NCBI GenBank assembly: GCA_016787625.1
Contig: JAEUUD010000008.1
Coordinates: 1 to 40,407 of the forward strand
Direction: 5' to 3'
Length of the DNA: 40,407 nt
Source: Cyclobacteriaceae bacterium
GTDB taxonomy: Bacteria > Bacteroidota > Bacteroidia > Cytophagales > Cyclobacteriaceae
Below the pieces are notes generated by a model. That model was not told where the DNA came from, made no database searches, and was given only the letters and a program-made list of their open reading frames with translations. This document shows positions 1 to 7,300 of this stretch, one piece after another (within the stretch, counting starts at the first letter, position 1; each line of letters begins with the position of its first letter). Made by a program: the position numbers and the translations under genes.

Positions 1-1377
1 ACTTTCCCACCTTGCCTTTAGGGTATTGCGGCTTGCAGAAAGGTCAGCAATCTCCTTGCTCAATGCGGCCTCTTTATCACGATCCTTCTCCCGCCTGATG
101 GCTTCGCGCTCAATCTCCAGCTGCATAATTTTTCGATTGAGTTCGTCAAGCTCCTCGGGCATTGAATTCATCTCGATCCTTAATTTCGATGCGGCCTCGT
201 CCATGAGATCAATCGCCTTATCAGGAAGGAAGCGATCAGAAATGTATCGATGAGACAGTTCTACCGCGGCAATGACTGCATCGTCCTTGATGCGTACACC
301 GTGGTGTAGTTCGTATTTATCTTTGATTCCTCGCAGGATAGAAATAGAATCTTCCGTTGACGGTTCATCGACATAGACAGCTTGGAATCGGCGTTCCAAC
401 GCCTTGTCTTTCTCAATATACTTTTGATACTCCTTAAGTGTCGTTGCACCAATAGCATGCAATTCACCGCGGGCGAGCGCAGGCTTCAGCAGGTTGGCTG
501 CGTCCATGGCTCCTTCTCCGCCACCGGCGCCTATCAATGTGTGAATCTCATCAATGAAGAGAATGATCTGGCCATTGGAATCGGTCACCTCTTTGATGAC
601 TGATTTAAGACGTTCTTCGAATTCTCCCTTGTACTTGGCGCCGGCAACGAGCAAGCCCATGTCGAGGGATACGAGAACCTTGTCCTTCAGATTTTCTGGT
701 ACGTCGCCATTAACGATGCGTTGCGCAAGACCCTCCACAATGGCCGTCTTTCCTACGCCAGGTTCACCAAGAAGAATAGGATTGTTCTTTGTCCGTCGCG
801 CGAGTATCTGAAGAACCCGCCTGATTTCCTCGTCGCGGCCGATGACCGGATCGATTTTTCCCTCTTTGGCCATCGCGTTGAGGTTGCGGGAATACCGCTC
901 GAGGGATTTGTACTTTCCTTCAGCATTCTGATCGGTCACCCGTGAGTCACCCCGAAGGGCCTCGATGGCCTTCATCAAGGCCTGACGAACAAAACCAGCA
1001 TCCTTAAGTATGCCAGCCGTCTTGTCTTTCGACGCCAGCAGAGCCAGCAACAAGTGTTCAACGGATATGAATTCGTCGTTGAAGGGGCGAAGTTCTTTTT
1101 CAGACTGTTGCAAGACCTGGTTAGAGGCTGCCGATAGGTAAGGTTTAGAGCCCGACACTTTTGGATAGGATCCGAGCAAATCACCCAGCCGGGTATCCAG
1201 CATCGGACGGCTCACATTCAACTTGGCCATCAGGTACCCAAGCACATGTTCATCGGTGTCAAGAAGGGCTTTGAGCAGGTGTGCAGGTTCAATCGCTTGC
1301 TGCTCAGATGTCATGGCGATTTCGGCTGCTTTTTGCAGCGCCTCCTGAGATTTTATAGTGAATTTTTCAAAGTTCAT
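1..1377 (-). CDS. clpB: ATP-dependent chaperone ClpB, N-terminal 459 residues (partial)
   Basis: ClpB is a cytoplasmic Hsp100 disaggregase that threads aggregated proteins through a hexameric ring together with DnaK. Translating the minus strand from the ATG at 1377 gives an unbroken frame of 459 codons to the window edge. It begins [17 protein letters not shown], the usual start of the Clp N-domain (two repeats, about residues 1-145). NBD1 follows, with Walker A GEPGVGKT at about 204-211 and Walker B FIDEIHT near 275. A charged helical stretch from about 410 is the start of the coiled-coil M-domain, which separates ClpB from ClpA and ClpC. NBD2 lies outside the window, so this is truncation by the window and not a broken gene. 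A GGAGGAA Shine-Dalgarno-like sequence precedes the start. The gene is divergent from the glycogen synthase gene. Confidence 0.96.
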   Translation of the reverse strand, partial: MNFEKFTIKSQEALQKAAEIAMTSEQQAIEPAHLLKALLDTDEHVLGYLMAKLNVSRPMLDTRLGDLLGSYPKVSGSKPYLSAASNQVLQQSEKELRPFNDEFISVEHLLLALLASKDKTAGILKDAGFVRQALMKAIEALRGDSRVTDQNAEGKYKSLERYSRNLNAMAKEGKIDPVIGRDEEIRRVLQILARRTKNNPILLGEPGVGKTAIVEGLAQRIVNGDVPENLKDKVLVSLDMGLLVAGAKYKGEFEERLKSVIKEVTDSNGQIILFIDEIHTLIGAGGGEGAMDAANLLKPALARGELHAIGATTLKEYQKYIEKDKALERRFQAVYVDEPSTEDSISILRGIKDKYELHHGVRIKDDAVIAAVELSHRYISDRFLPDKAIDLMDEAASKLRIEMNSMPEELDELNRKIMQLEIEREAIRREKDRDKEAALSKEIADLSASRNTLKARWES

Positions 1378-1386
1378 CTGCCGTTA

Positions 1387-1393
1387 TTCCTCC
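1387..1393 (-). promoter_or_regulatory. Shine-Dalgarno-like ribosome binding site of clpB
   Basis: GGAGGAA on the minus strand lies nine bases before the clpB ATG at 1377. Strong Shine-Dalgarno sequences are uncommon in Bacteroidota, and most genes in this window lack one. The match supports the chosen start. Confidence 0.5.
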
Positions 1394-1521
1394 GCTCACG
1401 ACTTCTCAAAATGTCCGCCACGAATTTGTTGACGTTGATTCAGGAAATTTTGTCTTGTTGGCAAGGGTAGAAAGTTGCTTTTTCGGTCATTTTGACCTGT
1501 TCAGCTCTGCGCCATTCAATT

Positions 1522-1553
1522 TTTGATTGTCTTGGAAATAGGATGTAGCTTTT
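1522..1553 (+). promoter_or_regulatory. Probable promoter of the glycogen synthase gene
   Basis: TTTG at 1522-1525 is followed after 20 bases by TAGCTTTT at 1546-1553, seven of eight positions of the Bacteroidota -7 element TAnnTTTG (five of its six fixed bases). The spacing fits the known TTTG / TAnnTTTG architecture. The element ends seven bases before the ATG at 1561, so the mRNA leader would be only a few bases long. Called by eye, with one mismatch in the -7 element. Confidence 0.35.
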
Positions 1554-1560
1554 AGAAAAT

Positions 1561-3378
1561 ATGTCTAAAGCCAAGTCAACTGCCGGATTCCCCAAGTCGA
1601 CACTTGTTGAAGTGGCGTGGGAGGTGTGTAATCAAGTCGGCGGAATTTATACAGTCATTCGTTCGAAGGCACCAACGATGGCGGAGTATGTCAACGGGCC
1701 ATTTTGCATGATCGGTCCGTACATGGGCAAGAATATTCATTCCGAACTCGAACCACTGAATGACGTTCAGGATGTGTTTGGACAGGCGGCGGCCAATCTG
1801 CGGAAACGAGGATATGATGTTCATTATGCCGAGTGGCTGATCACGGGCAAGCCGAAAGTTGTGCTATTGAATCCCAATGTCATTGAGGCCAAGGCTTTGA
1901 GTGTGATCAAGTACCTGTTGTGGAAGAATCATGGTGTGAGCACTCCGGACGCACACCCTCTGGTTAATCAGGTAGTGGCATTCGGATACCTGACCAAATT
2001 GTTTATTGATGAGTTGGTAAAAGTTTCCGGAAAAGGACAGCACATTCTCGCTCATTTCCATGAGTGGATGGCAGGACTTCCTATTCTGGATATCAAACGA
2101 GAAAAAATGCCGGTGAAAACCATTTTCACCACACACGCAACACAATTAGGCAGACATCTTGCGATCAATTCTCCGCTGTTTTATGCGCACCTGCCATTCT
2201 TTGACAGGGAAGTGGAGGCGAGGAAATTCGGCATTGTTACGGAAGAAGTGATCGAATTCAAATGTGCTCAGCATTGCGATGTGTTCACTACGGTGAGTGA
2301 TGTTACAGCCCGGGAATGCAAGCATTTGCTTGGGAGAAAGCCCGATGTCATCGTTCCCAATGGATTGAACATTGAGCGATTCGAGGCGCTGCATGAGTTT
2401 CAAAACCTGCATGCGCTTTACAAGAAGGAGATCCATGAGTTTGTGATGGGCCACTTCTTTCATTCTTACACGTTTGATCTTGACAAAACGATTTACCTTT
2501 TTACATCTGGCCGATTTGAATACAGAAACAAGGGCTTTGATCTCACCCTTGAAGCCCTCTGGAGGCTCAACGAAAAACTCAAAGCTGAAAAGGCCGACCT
2601 GACCGTTGTCATGTTCTTTGTGACCAAAAGGGAATTCTACAGCATCAAACCTGAGGTGCTGCAGTCGAGGGCGATGATGGAAGAAATCAGACAGACGTGC
2701 AGTGTTATTGAGAAAGAAGTGGGGAGGGCCCTGTTCAATGCGTCAACAACCCATACGGATAACCGGCTGCCTGAGCTGAATGACTTCGTCAGCGATTACT
2801 GGAAACTTCGGTATCGAAGAACGGTGCAAAGCTGGAAGAGCAACAAGCTTCCAATGGTGATCACCCATAAACTGGTGAATGAGGAAAGTGATGAGATTCT
2901 CCAGTTCCTGGTCCGCCGCAACCTGCTCAACCGCCCCGAAGACAAAGTGAAAATTGTTTATCACCCTGACTTTATCACATCGACGAGTCCGTTGTTTGGT
3001 ATGGATTATGGGCAGTTTGTCAGAGGTTGTCATTTAGGTGTCTTTCCTAGTTACTATGAGCCCTGGGGTTATACACCATTGGAATGTATGGCCAGCGGCG
3101 TTCCTTCTGTTACCAGCGACCTCTCGGGATTCGGCGATTACCTCACCCGTAATTTTCCTGACTATGAAAAGAACGGGATGTTTGTAGTTGAACGAGGCCG
3201 TCGAACTTTTGACTGGAGCGCGAGACAATTGTCGGGCTCCCTGCACAAGTTCCTGACGCAGACCCGTCGCGACCGCATCATGCAACGTAACAATGTCGAG
3301 AATTACTCGTCTTCCTTTGACTGGAAGACACTCATTCGCCATTATCAGCAAGCCTACGAACTAGCACATCATGGTTGA
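1561..3378 (+). CDS. Glycogen synthase, eukaryotic GT3 type
   Basis: This enzyme extends alpha-1,4-glucan chains, in this family using UDP-glucose, in the cytoplasm. The 605-residue protein aligns by eye with GT3 (GYS/Gsy) synthases and not with the bacterial GT5 GlgA: it has VEVAWEVCNQVGGIYTVIRSK-like N-terminal donor-site sequence (the motif starts near residue 16), and the GT3 E-x7-E active-site motif in YYEPWGYTPLE, with Glu500 and Glu508. The C-terminal helix carries TRRDRIMQRNN (568-578), which corresponds to the arginine cluster that binds glucose-6-phosphate in yeast and animal enzymes. Arg569, 570, 572 and 576 are present, but the last two arginines appear as Asn578 and Asn581. The eukaryotic phosphorylated N- and C-terminal tails are absent. 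No other glycogen gene adjoins it. Confidence 0.93.
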   Translation: MSKAKSTAGFPKSTLVEVAWEVCNQVGGIYTVIRSKAPTMAEYVNGPFCMIGPYMGKNIHSELEPLNDVQDVFGQAAANLRKRGYDVHYAEWLITGKPKVVLLNPNVIEAKALSVIKYLLWKNHGVSTPDAHPLVNQVVAFGYLTKLFIDELVKVSGKGQHILAHFHEWMAGLPILDIKREKMPVKTIFTTHATQLGRHLAINSPLFYAHLPFFDREVEARKFGIVTEEVIEFKCAQHCDVFTTVSDVTARECKHLLGRKPDVIVPNGLNIERFEALHEFQNLHALYKKEIHEFVMGHFFHSYTFDLDKTIYLFTSGRFEYRNKGFDLTLEALWRLNEKLKAEKADLTVVMFFVTKREFYSIKPEVLQSRAMMEEIRQTCSVIEKEVGRALFNASTTHTDNRLPELNDFVSDYWKLRYRRTVQSWKSNKLPMVITHKLVNEESDEILQFLVRRNLLNRPEDKVKIVYHPDFITSTSPLFGMDYGQFVRGCHLGVFPSYYEPWGYTPLECMASGVPSVTSDLSGFGDYLTRNFPDYEKNGMFVVERGRRTFDWSARQLSGSLHKFLTQTRRDRIMQRNNVENYSSSFDWKTLIRHYQQAYELAHHG

Positions 3379-3449
3379 TTTTCAGGAGGTGATGCTCATC
3401 GCGCTTTCCTTGCGTCGAGCCAGTATTTCATGTACAAGTAGTCTTTAGT

Positions 3450-3935
3450 ATGTTGGAAGAATTCCTCAAAGCCATTCCGGTTTTTCTTGCCAGTATGGTA
3501 AAATTTATCCTCGGACCAACCATTGGCTTCGCATCTGGTCTTCACTTTATTACAGCGGTACTGGCAACCATTGCAGGGATGATGACAACGGTGATTGCCT
3601 TCACCTATTTCGGAGATTGGCTAAGGACCTATTTGCTGAGCAGGTATTTTCAGAATCGAAAGAAATTTACTCCTGCAAGCCGACGAATGACAAGTGTGTG
3701 GAGCAAGTATGGACTAACAGGAGTGGCCTTCCTGACGCCATTATTTCTGACACCCCTGGGAGGGACGCTGGTGGCGATAAGTTCCGGTAGCCCAAAAGAA
3801 AAGATCATTTTTTTTATGCTGGTGAGTGCATCAGCATGGTCAGTGATCTTTTGCAGCGTTATCTACTTTTTTGGGAGCGACTATTTCCCGGAGTTCATGA
3901 AGTGGATGTTTGACAACCTGCCTCCGCAGTTCTAG
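3450..3935 (+). CDS. Small polytopic inner-membrane protein, function unknown
   Basis: A 161-residue protein with about four hydrophobic segments, roughly residues 8-30, 33-55, 89-113 and 118-142, joined by a basic cytoplasmic-looking loop (about 58-85, rich in Arg and Lys). The third segment contains a GLTGVAFLTPLFLTPLGG run with a glycine/proline pattern that recalls the VTT/DedA or small-export membrane families, but I cannot assign it to one. It lies 71 bases downstream of the glycogen synthase gene on the same strand, so cotranscription is possible. Its stop codon is separated by a single base from the end of the convergent serine dehydratase gene. The ATG at 3450 gives a plausible amphipathic N-terminus. 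Confidence 0.7.
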   Translation: MLEEFLKAIPVFLASMVKFILGPTIGFASGLHFITAVLATIAGMMTTVIAFTYFGDWLRTYLLSRYFQNRKKFTPASRRMTSVWSKYGLTGVAFLTPLFLTPLGGTLVAISSGSPKEKIIFFMLVSASAWSVIFCSVIYFFGSDYFPEFMKWMFDNLPPQF

Positions 3936-3936
3936 C

Positions 3937-4854
3937 TCAACGGTCCAATGGACCAGCTTCTTCGTCGGGGAGAATTTCGATGTCGCGGATAAGGACCTTC
4001 TTCGCGATCTTCTGAGCCGTCGTTGTAGCAGCCAATCCTCCAAGAGCGGTTTCCTTATAGCGCGTTTCCATGCTGGCGCCAATTTCTCCCATAGCCTCGA
4101 TCACTTCATCAACCGGGATTACGCTGCTCACATTGGCCAGACCAATTTGCGCAGAGCTATTGGCAATGGCTGCCGCACTTGCGTTTCGCACAACACAAGG
4201 TACTTCGACAAGTCCTGCCACCGGATCGCAAACGAGACCCAGCATGCACTGCACGGTAATGGCAACCGCATTAAAAATCTGATCAGTATTCCCCCCGAGA
4301 CAATAGACAATGGCTCCTGAACCCATGGCAGCAGCCGTTCCTGTTTCTGCCTGACAACCACCCACTGCGCCAGCGATGGATGCCTTCTGCTCCATAATGA
4401 GGGCAATACCGGCAGCCAGCAGCATGGCCTCGAGAATTTTTCTGTCCGGAACTTTATGGATTTCCTGCAAGGTGTAGAGAACACCGGGCATGATTCCGCT
4501 GGCACCTGCTGTTGGCGCCGCCACAATGCGTCCCATACAGGAGTTGACTTCCTTGGCAGCAAGTGCCCGCGAAATGAGCTGTTGAAATTCTTTCGATAGA
4601 ACTGGCGTAGGATATCGATACACCTTTTTGGCTCCGTTATTAATCATGCCCGACCTGGAGGTCATGTCTTCTTCCAGACCCGTACGAACAGCATCCTTCA
4701 TCACCGTCCAGGCAGTATCAAGTCCTTGCCAGATGGTTTCTTCTGTGCGGCCCTTTTGTTCCATCTCGTATTCGAGCACAACATCAACAAGCGACATGCC
4801 TTGCTCTTCGCTGTACTTTTTCCAACCACTGAATGAATCAAACAGAAATGCCAT
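3937..4854 (-). CDS. sdaAA: L-serine dehydratase, iron-sulfur-dependent, alpha subunit
   Basis: Deaminates L-serine to pyruvate and ammonia in the cytoplasm using a [4Fe-4S] cluster. The 305-residue protein covers only the catalytic alpha domain. Motifs seen are NSCMGRIVAAPTAGASGIMPG (from 104), GGCQAETGTAAAMG (from 165) and CDPVAGLVEVPC (209-220). Cys167, Cys209 and Cys220 are spaced 42 and 11 residues apart, the same spacing as the three cluster ligands known in the Legionella enzyme (Cys343, 385, 396), so the cluster site is intact. The beta (ACT-like) domain is neither fused nor adjacent: the gene upstream is divergent and encodes a peptidase, and the gene downstream is convergent. A partner sdaAB elsewhere in the genome is expected. 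Confidence 0.94.
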   Translation of the reverse strand: MAFLFDSFSGWKKYSEEQGMSLVDVVLEYEMEQKGRTEETIWQGLDTAWTVMKDAVRTGLEEDMTSRSGMINNGAKKVYRYPTPVLSKEFQQLISRALAAKEVNSCMGRIVAAPTAGASGIMPGVLYTLQEIHKVPDRKILEAMLLAAGIALIMEQKASIAGAVGGCQAETGTAAAMGSGAIVYCLGGNTDQIFNAVAITVQCMLGLVCDPVAGLVEVPCVVRNASAAAIANSSAQIGLANVSSVIPVDEVIEAMGEIGASMETRYKETALGGLAATTTAQKIAKKVLIRDIEILPDEEAGPLDR

Positions 4855-4869
4855 CTTTCTTGCTGTATA

Positions 4870-4899
4870 CGAAGTTAACCGTTTGTGTATGGATTACAA
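4870..4899 (-). promoter_or_regulatory. Probable promoter of sdaAA
   Basis: On the minus strand TTG (4897-4899) is followed after 19 bases by TAACTTCG (4870-4877), one base off TAnnTTTG. It ends 15 bases before the ATG at 4854. The spacing fits the Bacteroidota promoter layout, but the -7 box has a T-to-C change. Confidence 0.3.
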
Positions 4900-4958
4900 T
4901 TTCGACCTGGAGAAAGTTCTATCTTGGTGCATGAATGATCTTTAAATTATTCCCATAT

Positions 4959-6332
4959 ATGAAGTACACGACTTTGTTTCTTTTGTTGTTTGTTCTTACG
5001 GCTGGATTTAGCCAATCCAGTGATGAATCGACCATCAGGAAAATCTACGATAAGGCGCTTTCTGAAGGAAAGTCCTATGCGATGCTGGATTATTTGTGCA
5101 ACAAGATTGGCGCACGATTGAGTGGTTCACCAGGAGCGGCAGCAGCCGTAGAGTGGAGCCGACATACCATGGAAGACTTTGGCTTTGATTCTGTGTGGCT
5201 CCAACCCGTCATGGTGCCGCACTGGGTTCGGGGGCAAGCAGAAATTGGTAGGATTCTGAATTCAAAGAAAATGGGAACGGTCGACGTCGCCGTCTGTGCG
5301 CTTGGTGGTTCTGTTGGCACTGGTCCAGAGGGAATTTCGGCAGGAGTTATTGAAGTGAAGAGCTTTGAGGAACTGGCCCAACTTGGTCAGAAGCATGTTC
5401 AGGGTAAACTGGTTTTCTTCAACAGACCCATGGACCCTAATCAGTTGCAGACTTTCGCGGCTTACGGCGGCGCCGTTAATCAACGGGGAAGCGGCGCAGT
5501 AGAAGCAGCCAAGTATGGGGCTGCCGGCGTGATCGTTCGTTCGATGGGTATCAACCCTGAGTCCTATCCTCATACAGGTGGAATGCGTTATGCGACCGGG
5601 GTGCCAATGATTCCGGCTATCGCTATCAGCACACAGCACGCCGACCTGTTGAGTCGACTGCTTAAGGAAGACAAGGGTATTACATTTTATATGGAGACGC
5701 ATTGCCAGATTCTGGATGACGCTCCGTCTTTTAATGTCATCGGAGAAATCAAGGGCGGAGAATTCAGCAACGAGATCATCGCCATCGGAGGTCACCTCGA
5801 TTCATGGGATCTCGGCCAGGGCGCACATGATGACGGCGCAGGCTGTGTTCAATCCATTGAGATATTGAGAATATTCAAGACCATGGGCTACAAACCGAAA
5901 CGTACCATCCGTGCCGTCATGTTCATGAATGAAGAAAATGGACTTCGTGGAGGACAGAAATATGCGGAGTTGGCCCTGAAGAACGGAGAGAAGCACATTG
6001 CTGCGATGGAGTCGGACCGTGGCGGCTTTACTCCACGTGGCTTTACCATCAGCGCACCAGATCCTGTGCGAAAGAAAATTCAGGGATGGAAGGGCATTCT
6101 CGAACCTTATGGCCTGTCTGATTTCAGCAGCGAAGGCGGCGGTGCTGACATTGGTCCGCTTGCACCACAGGGTGTCACCCTCATTGGATACCTGCCCGAC
6201 TCACAAAGGTATTTTAACTATCACCACACCGCTGAAGATACCTTTGATAAGGTTGACAAACGTGAGTTGGAACTTGGATCCGCTTCAATGGCAGCACTGG
6301 TTTACCTGATCGACCAGCATGGATTGAAGTAA
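4959..6332 (+). CDS. Secreted M28-family zinc metallopeptidase (carboxypeptidase Q-like)
   Basis: An exported di-zinc exopeptidase, predicted to release amino acids from peptides in the periplasm or outside the cell. The start is placed at the ATG at 4959, because residues 1-18 from there (Met-Lys, a leucine-rich core, then AGFS) form a clean signal peptide; in-frame ATG 4935 would add eight residues. A protease-associated (PA) type insert occupies about residues 100-240. The M28 core follows, with metal and catalytic residues visible as GGHLDSWD (His279, Asp281), GAHDDGAGC (Asp291), NEEN (catalytic and metal Glu pair), ESDRGG (Asp) and YHHTAEDTFDKVD (His). The length, 457 residues, is usual for the plasma glutamate carboxypeptidase-like branch. 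It is divergent from sdaAA and convergent with the next gene. The exact substrate cannot be told from sequence. Confidence 0.92.
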   Translation: MKYTTLFLLLFVLTAGFSQSSDESTIRKIYDKALSEGKSYAMLDYLCNKIGARLSGSPGAAAAVEWSRHTMEDFGFDSVWLQPVMVPHWVRGQAEIGRILNSKKMGTVDVAVCALGGSVGTGPEGISAGVIEVKSFEELAQLGQKHVQGKLVFFNRPMDPNQLQTFAAYGGAVNQRGSGAVEAAKYGAAGVIVRSMGINPESYPHTGGMRYATGVPMIPAIAISTQHADLLSRLLKEDKGITFYMETHCQILDDAPSFNVIGEIKGGEFSNEIIAIGGHLDSWDLGQGAHDDGAGCVQSIEILRIFKTMGYKPKRTIRAVMFMNEENGLRGGQKYAELALKNGEKHIAAMESDRGGFTPRGFTISAPDPVRKKIQGWKGILEPYGLSDFSSEGGGADIGPLAPQGVTLIGYLPDSQRYFNYHHTAEDTFDKVDKRELELGSASMAALVYLIDQHGLK

Positions 6333-6342
6333 AGTTGATTGG

Positions 6343-7224
6343 CTAGTAGGCGAGAAGGTCCAGTGCCAAGGTCCACTTTTCAGGATTCTTGCTGTGCAAG
6401 GTTGTCCAGATTCGCACGAAGGTCCCTTTCTTGATTACCGTTTTTCCATCTGAAGTAAGGGCTACATCGGCGACACCATAAACGTAGCCAAGATCATTTG
6501 AGCCTGATTGATCGTAACCCATGATCACGTGGTTTGTTGTTTTAGGACAATACTGCACATAGTCATTCACGCTATCGGGGTTTCGATAAGGTGCGTGACC
6601 ACTGTGCATGAGCTGGGTGTAAGGACTGACGACATCCTGATAAGCAGAGACCCTGTCGGTTTTCAAGGCTGACTGAAATTTGTTTTCAATCGATACCAAT
6701 TCATTCGCATTGGCTTTCGATCGTTTTGCCTTTTGACTTCCGCCAATGAATGAAAGGACGGTTCGCAATGTGTCTTTTCCCGGCGCGGGATAGGAAATGC
6801 CGATGTCCAACAAAATTTTCCACGTACCATCTGGAAGTTTTTTCCAGATGGAATTGAACTCACCATAGCCGCCAGGTTTTTCATCTGATCGCCTGGAAAA
6901 ATATTCCCACGGTCCCGAATTGTATCCAAAATCCTCGGAGGATGAGATAAGGCTCCGACTTACATGCCATCGCAGCAAGTCGTTGTTGACCGCCTGCTTC
7001 CGAAGTGCTTCCTTGCCTTTGATCGGTCCCTTGGGTCCTTGCGTGACAGCACTATCACTAAGAAAGAAGAGAAACGCATCACGACGATTCTGAGTCCTGG
7101 CCATGTCAATGAAGGCCTGCTCCGCCTGTATCATCGCCCTTTGATCCGGCGACATGCTGTTTTGATCCTGGCAAACCGCAGTGACGGAAATTAATGCCAG
7201 AGCGAAGAGCTGCAGTTGTTTCAT
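6343..7224 (-). CDS. Secreted protein with NTF2-like (DUF4440-type) features
   Basis: A 293-residue exported protein of unknown role. The ATG at 7224 gives MKQLQLFALALISVTAVCQ, a typical signal peptide; a TTG nine bases further upstream is in frame but unlikely to be used. The mature part looks like two related SnoaL/DUF4440 halves. The first (about residues 25-140) contains AEQAFIDMARTQNRRDAF, a GKEALRKQ stretch and GEFNSIWKKLPDGTWKILLD. The second (about 165-293) contains SIENKFQSALKTDRVSAYQDV and ends FVRIWTTLHSKNPEKWTLALD. The W-x-x-x-x-DG-x-W-K ending followed by a hydrophobic strand is characteristic of DUF4440 proteins, often stress-linked or of unknown ligand. It is convergent with the M28 gene, with a 10-base gap, and is followed upstream by gcvP. 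Confidence 0.75.
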   Translation of the reverse strand: MKQLQLFALALISVTAVCQDQNSMSPDQRAMIQAEQAFIDMARTQNRRDAFLFFLSDSAVTQGPKGPIKGKEALRKQAVNNDLLRWHVSRSLISSSEDFGYNSGPWEYFSRRSDEKPGGYGEFNSIWKKLPDGTWKILLDIGISYPAPGKDTLRTVLSFIGGSQKAKRSKANANELVSIENKFQSALKTDRVSAYQDVVSPYTQLMHSGHAPYRNPDSVNDYVQYCPKTTNHVIMGYDQSGSNDLGYVYGVADVALTSDGKTVIKKGTFVRIWTTLHSKNPEKWTLALDLLAY

Positions 7225-7300
7225 GCTATGCAAATGGTAACACCCGTGGATTACACGAGTGTCGAACTAAAATGTTATTGAATTACCGTAGAATGGGTAA

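Noticed and set aside
3940..4320. Plus-strand frame opposite the 3' end of sdaAA as a gene
   Set aside because: No family similarity, and the minus-strand gene carries intact cluster cysteines over the same region.
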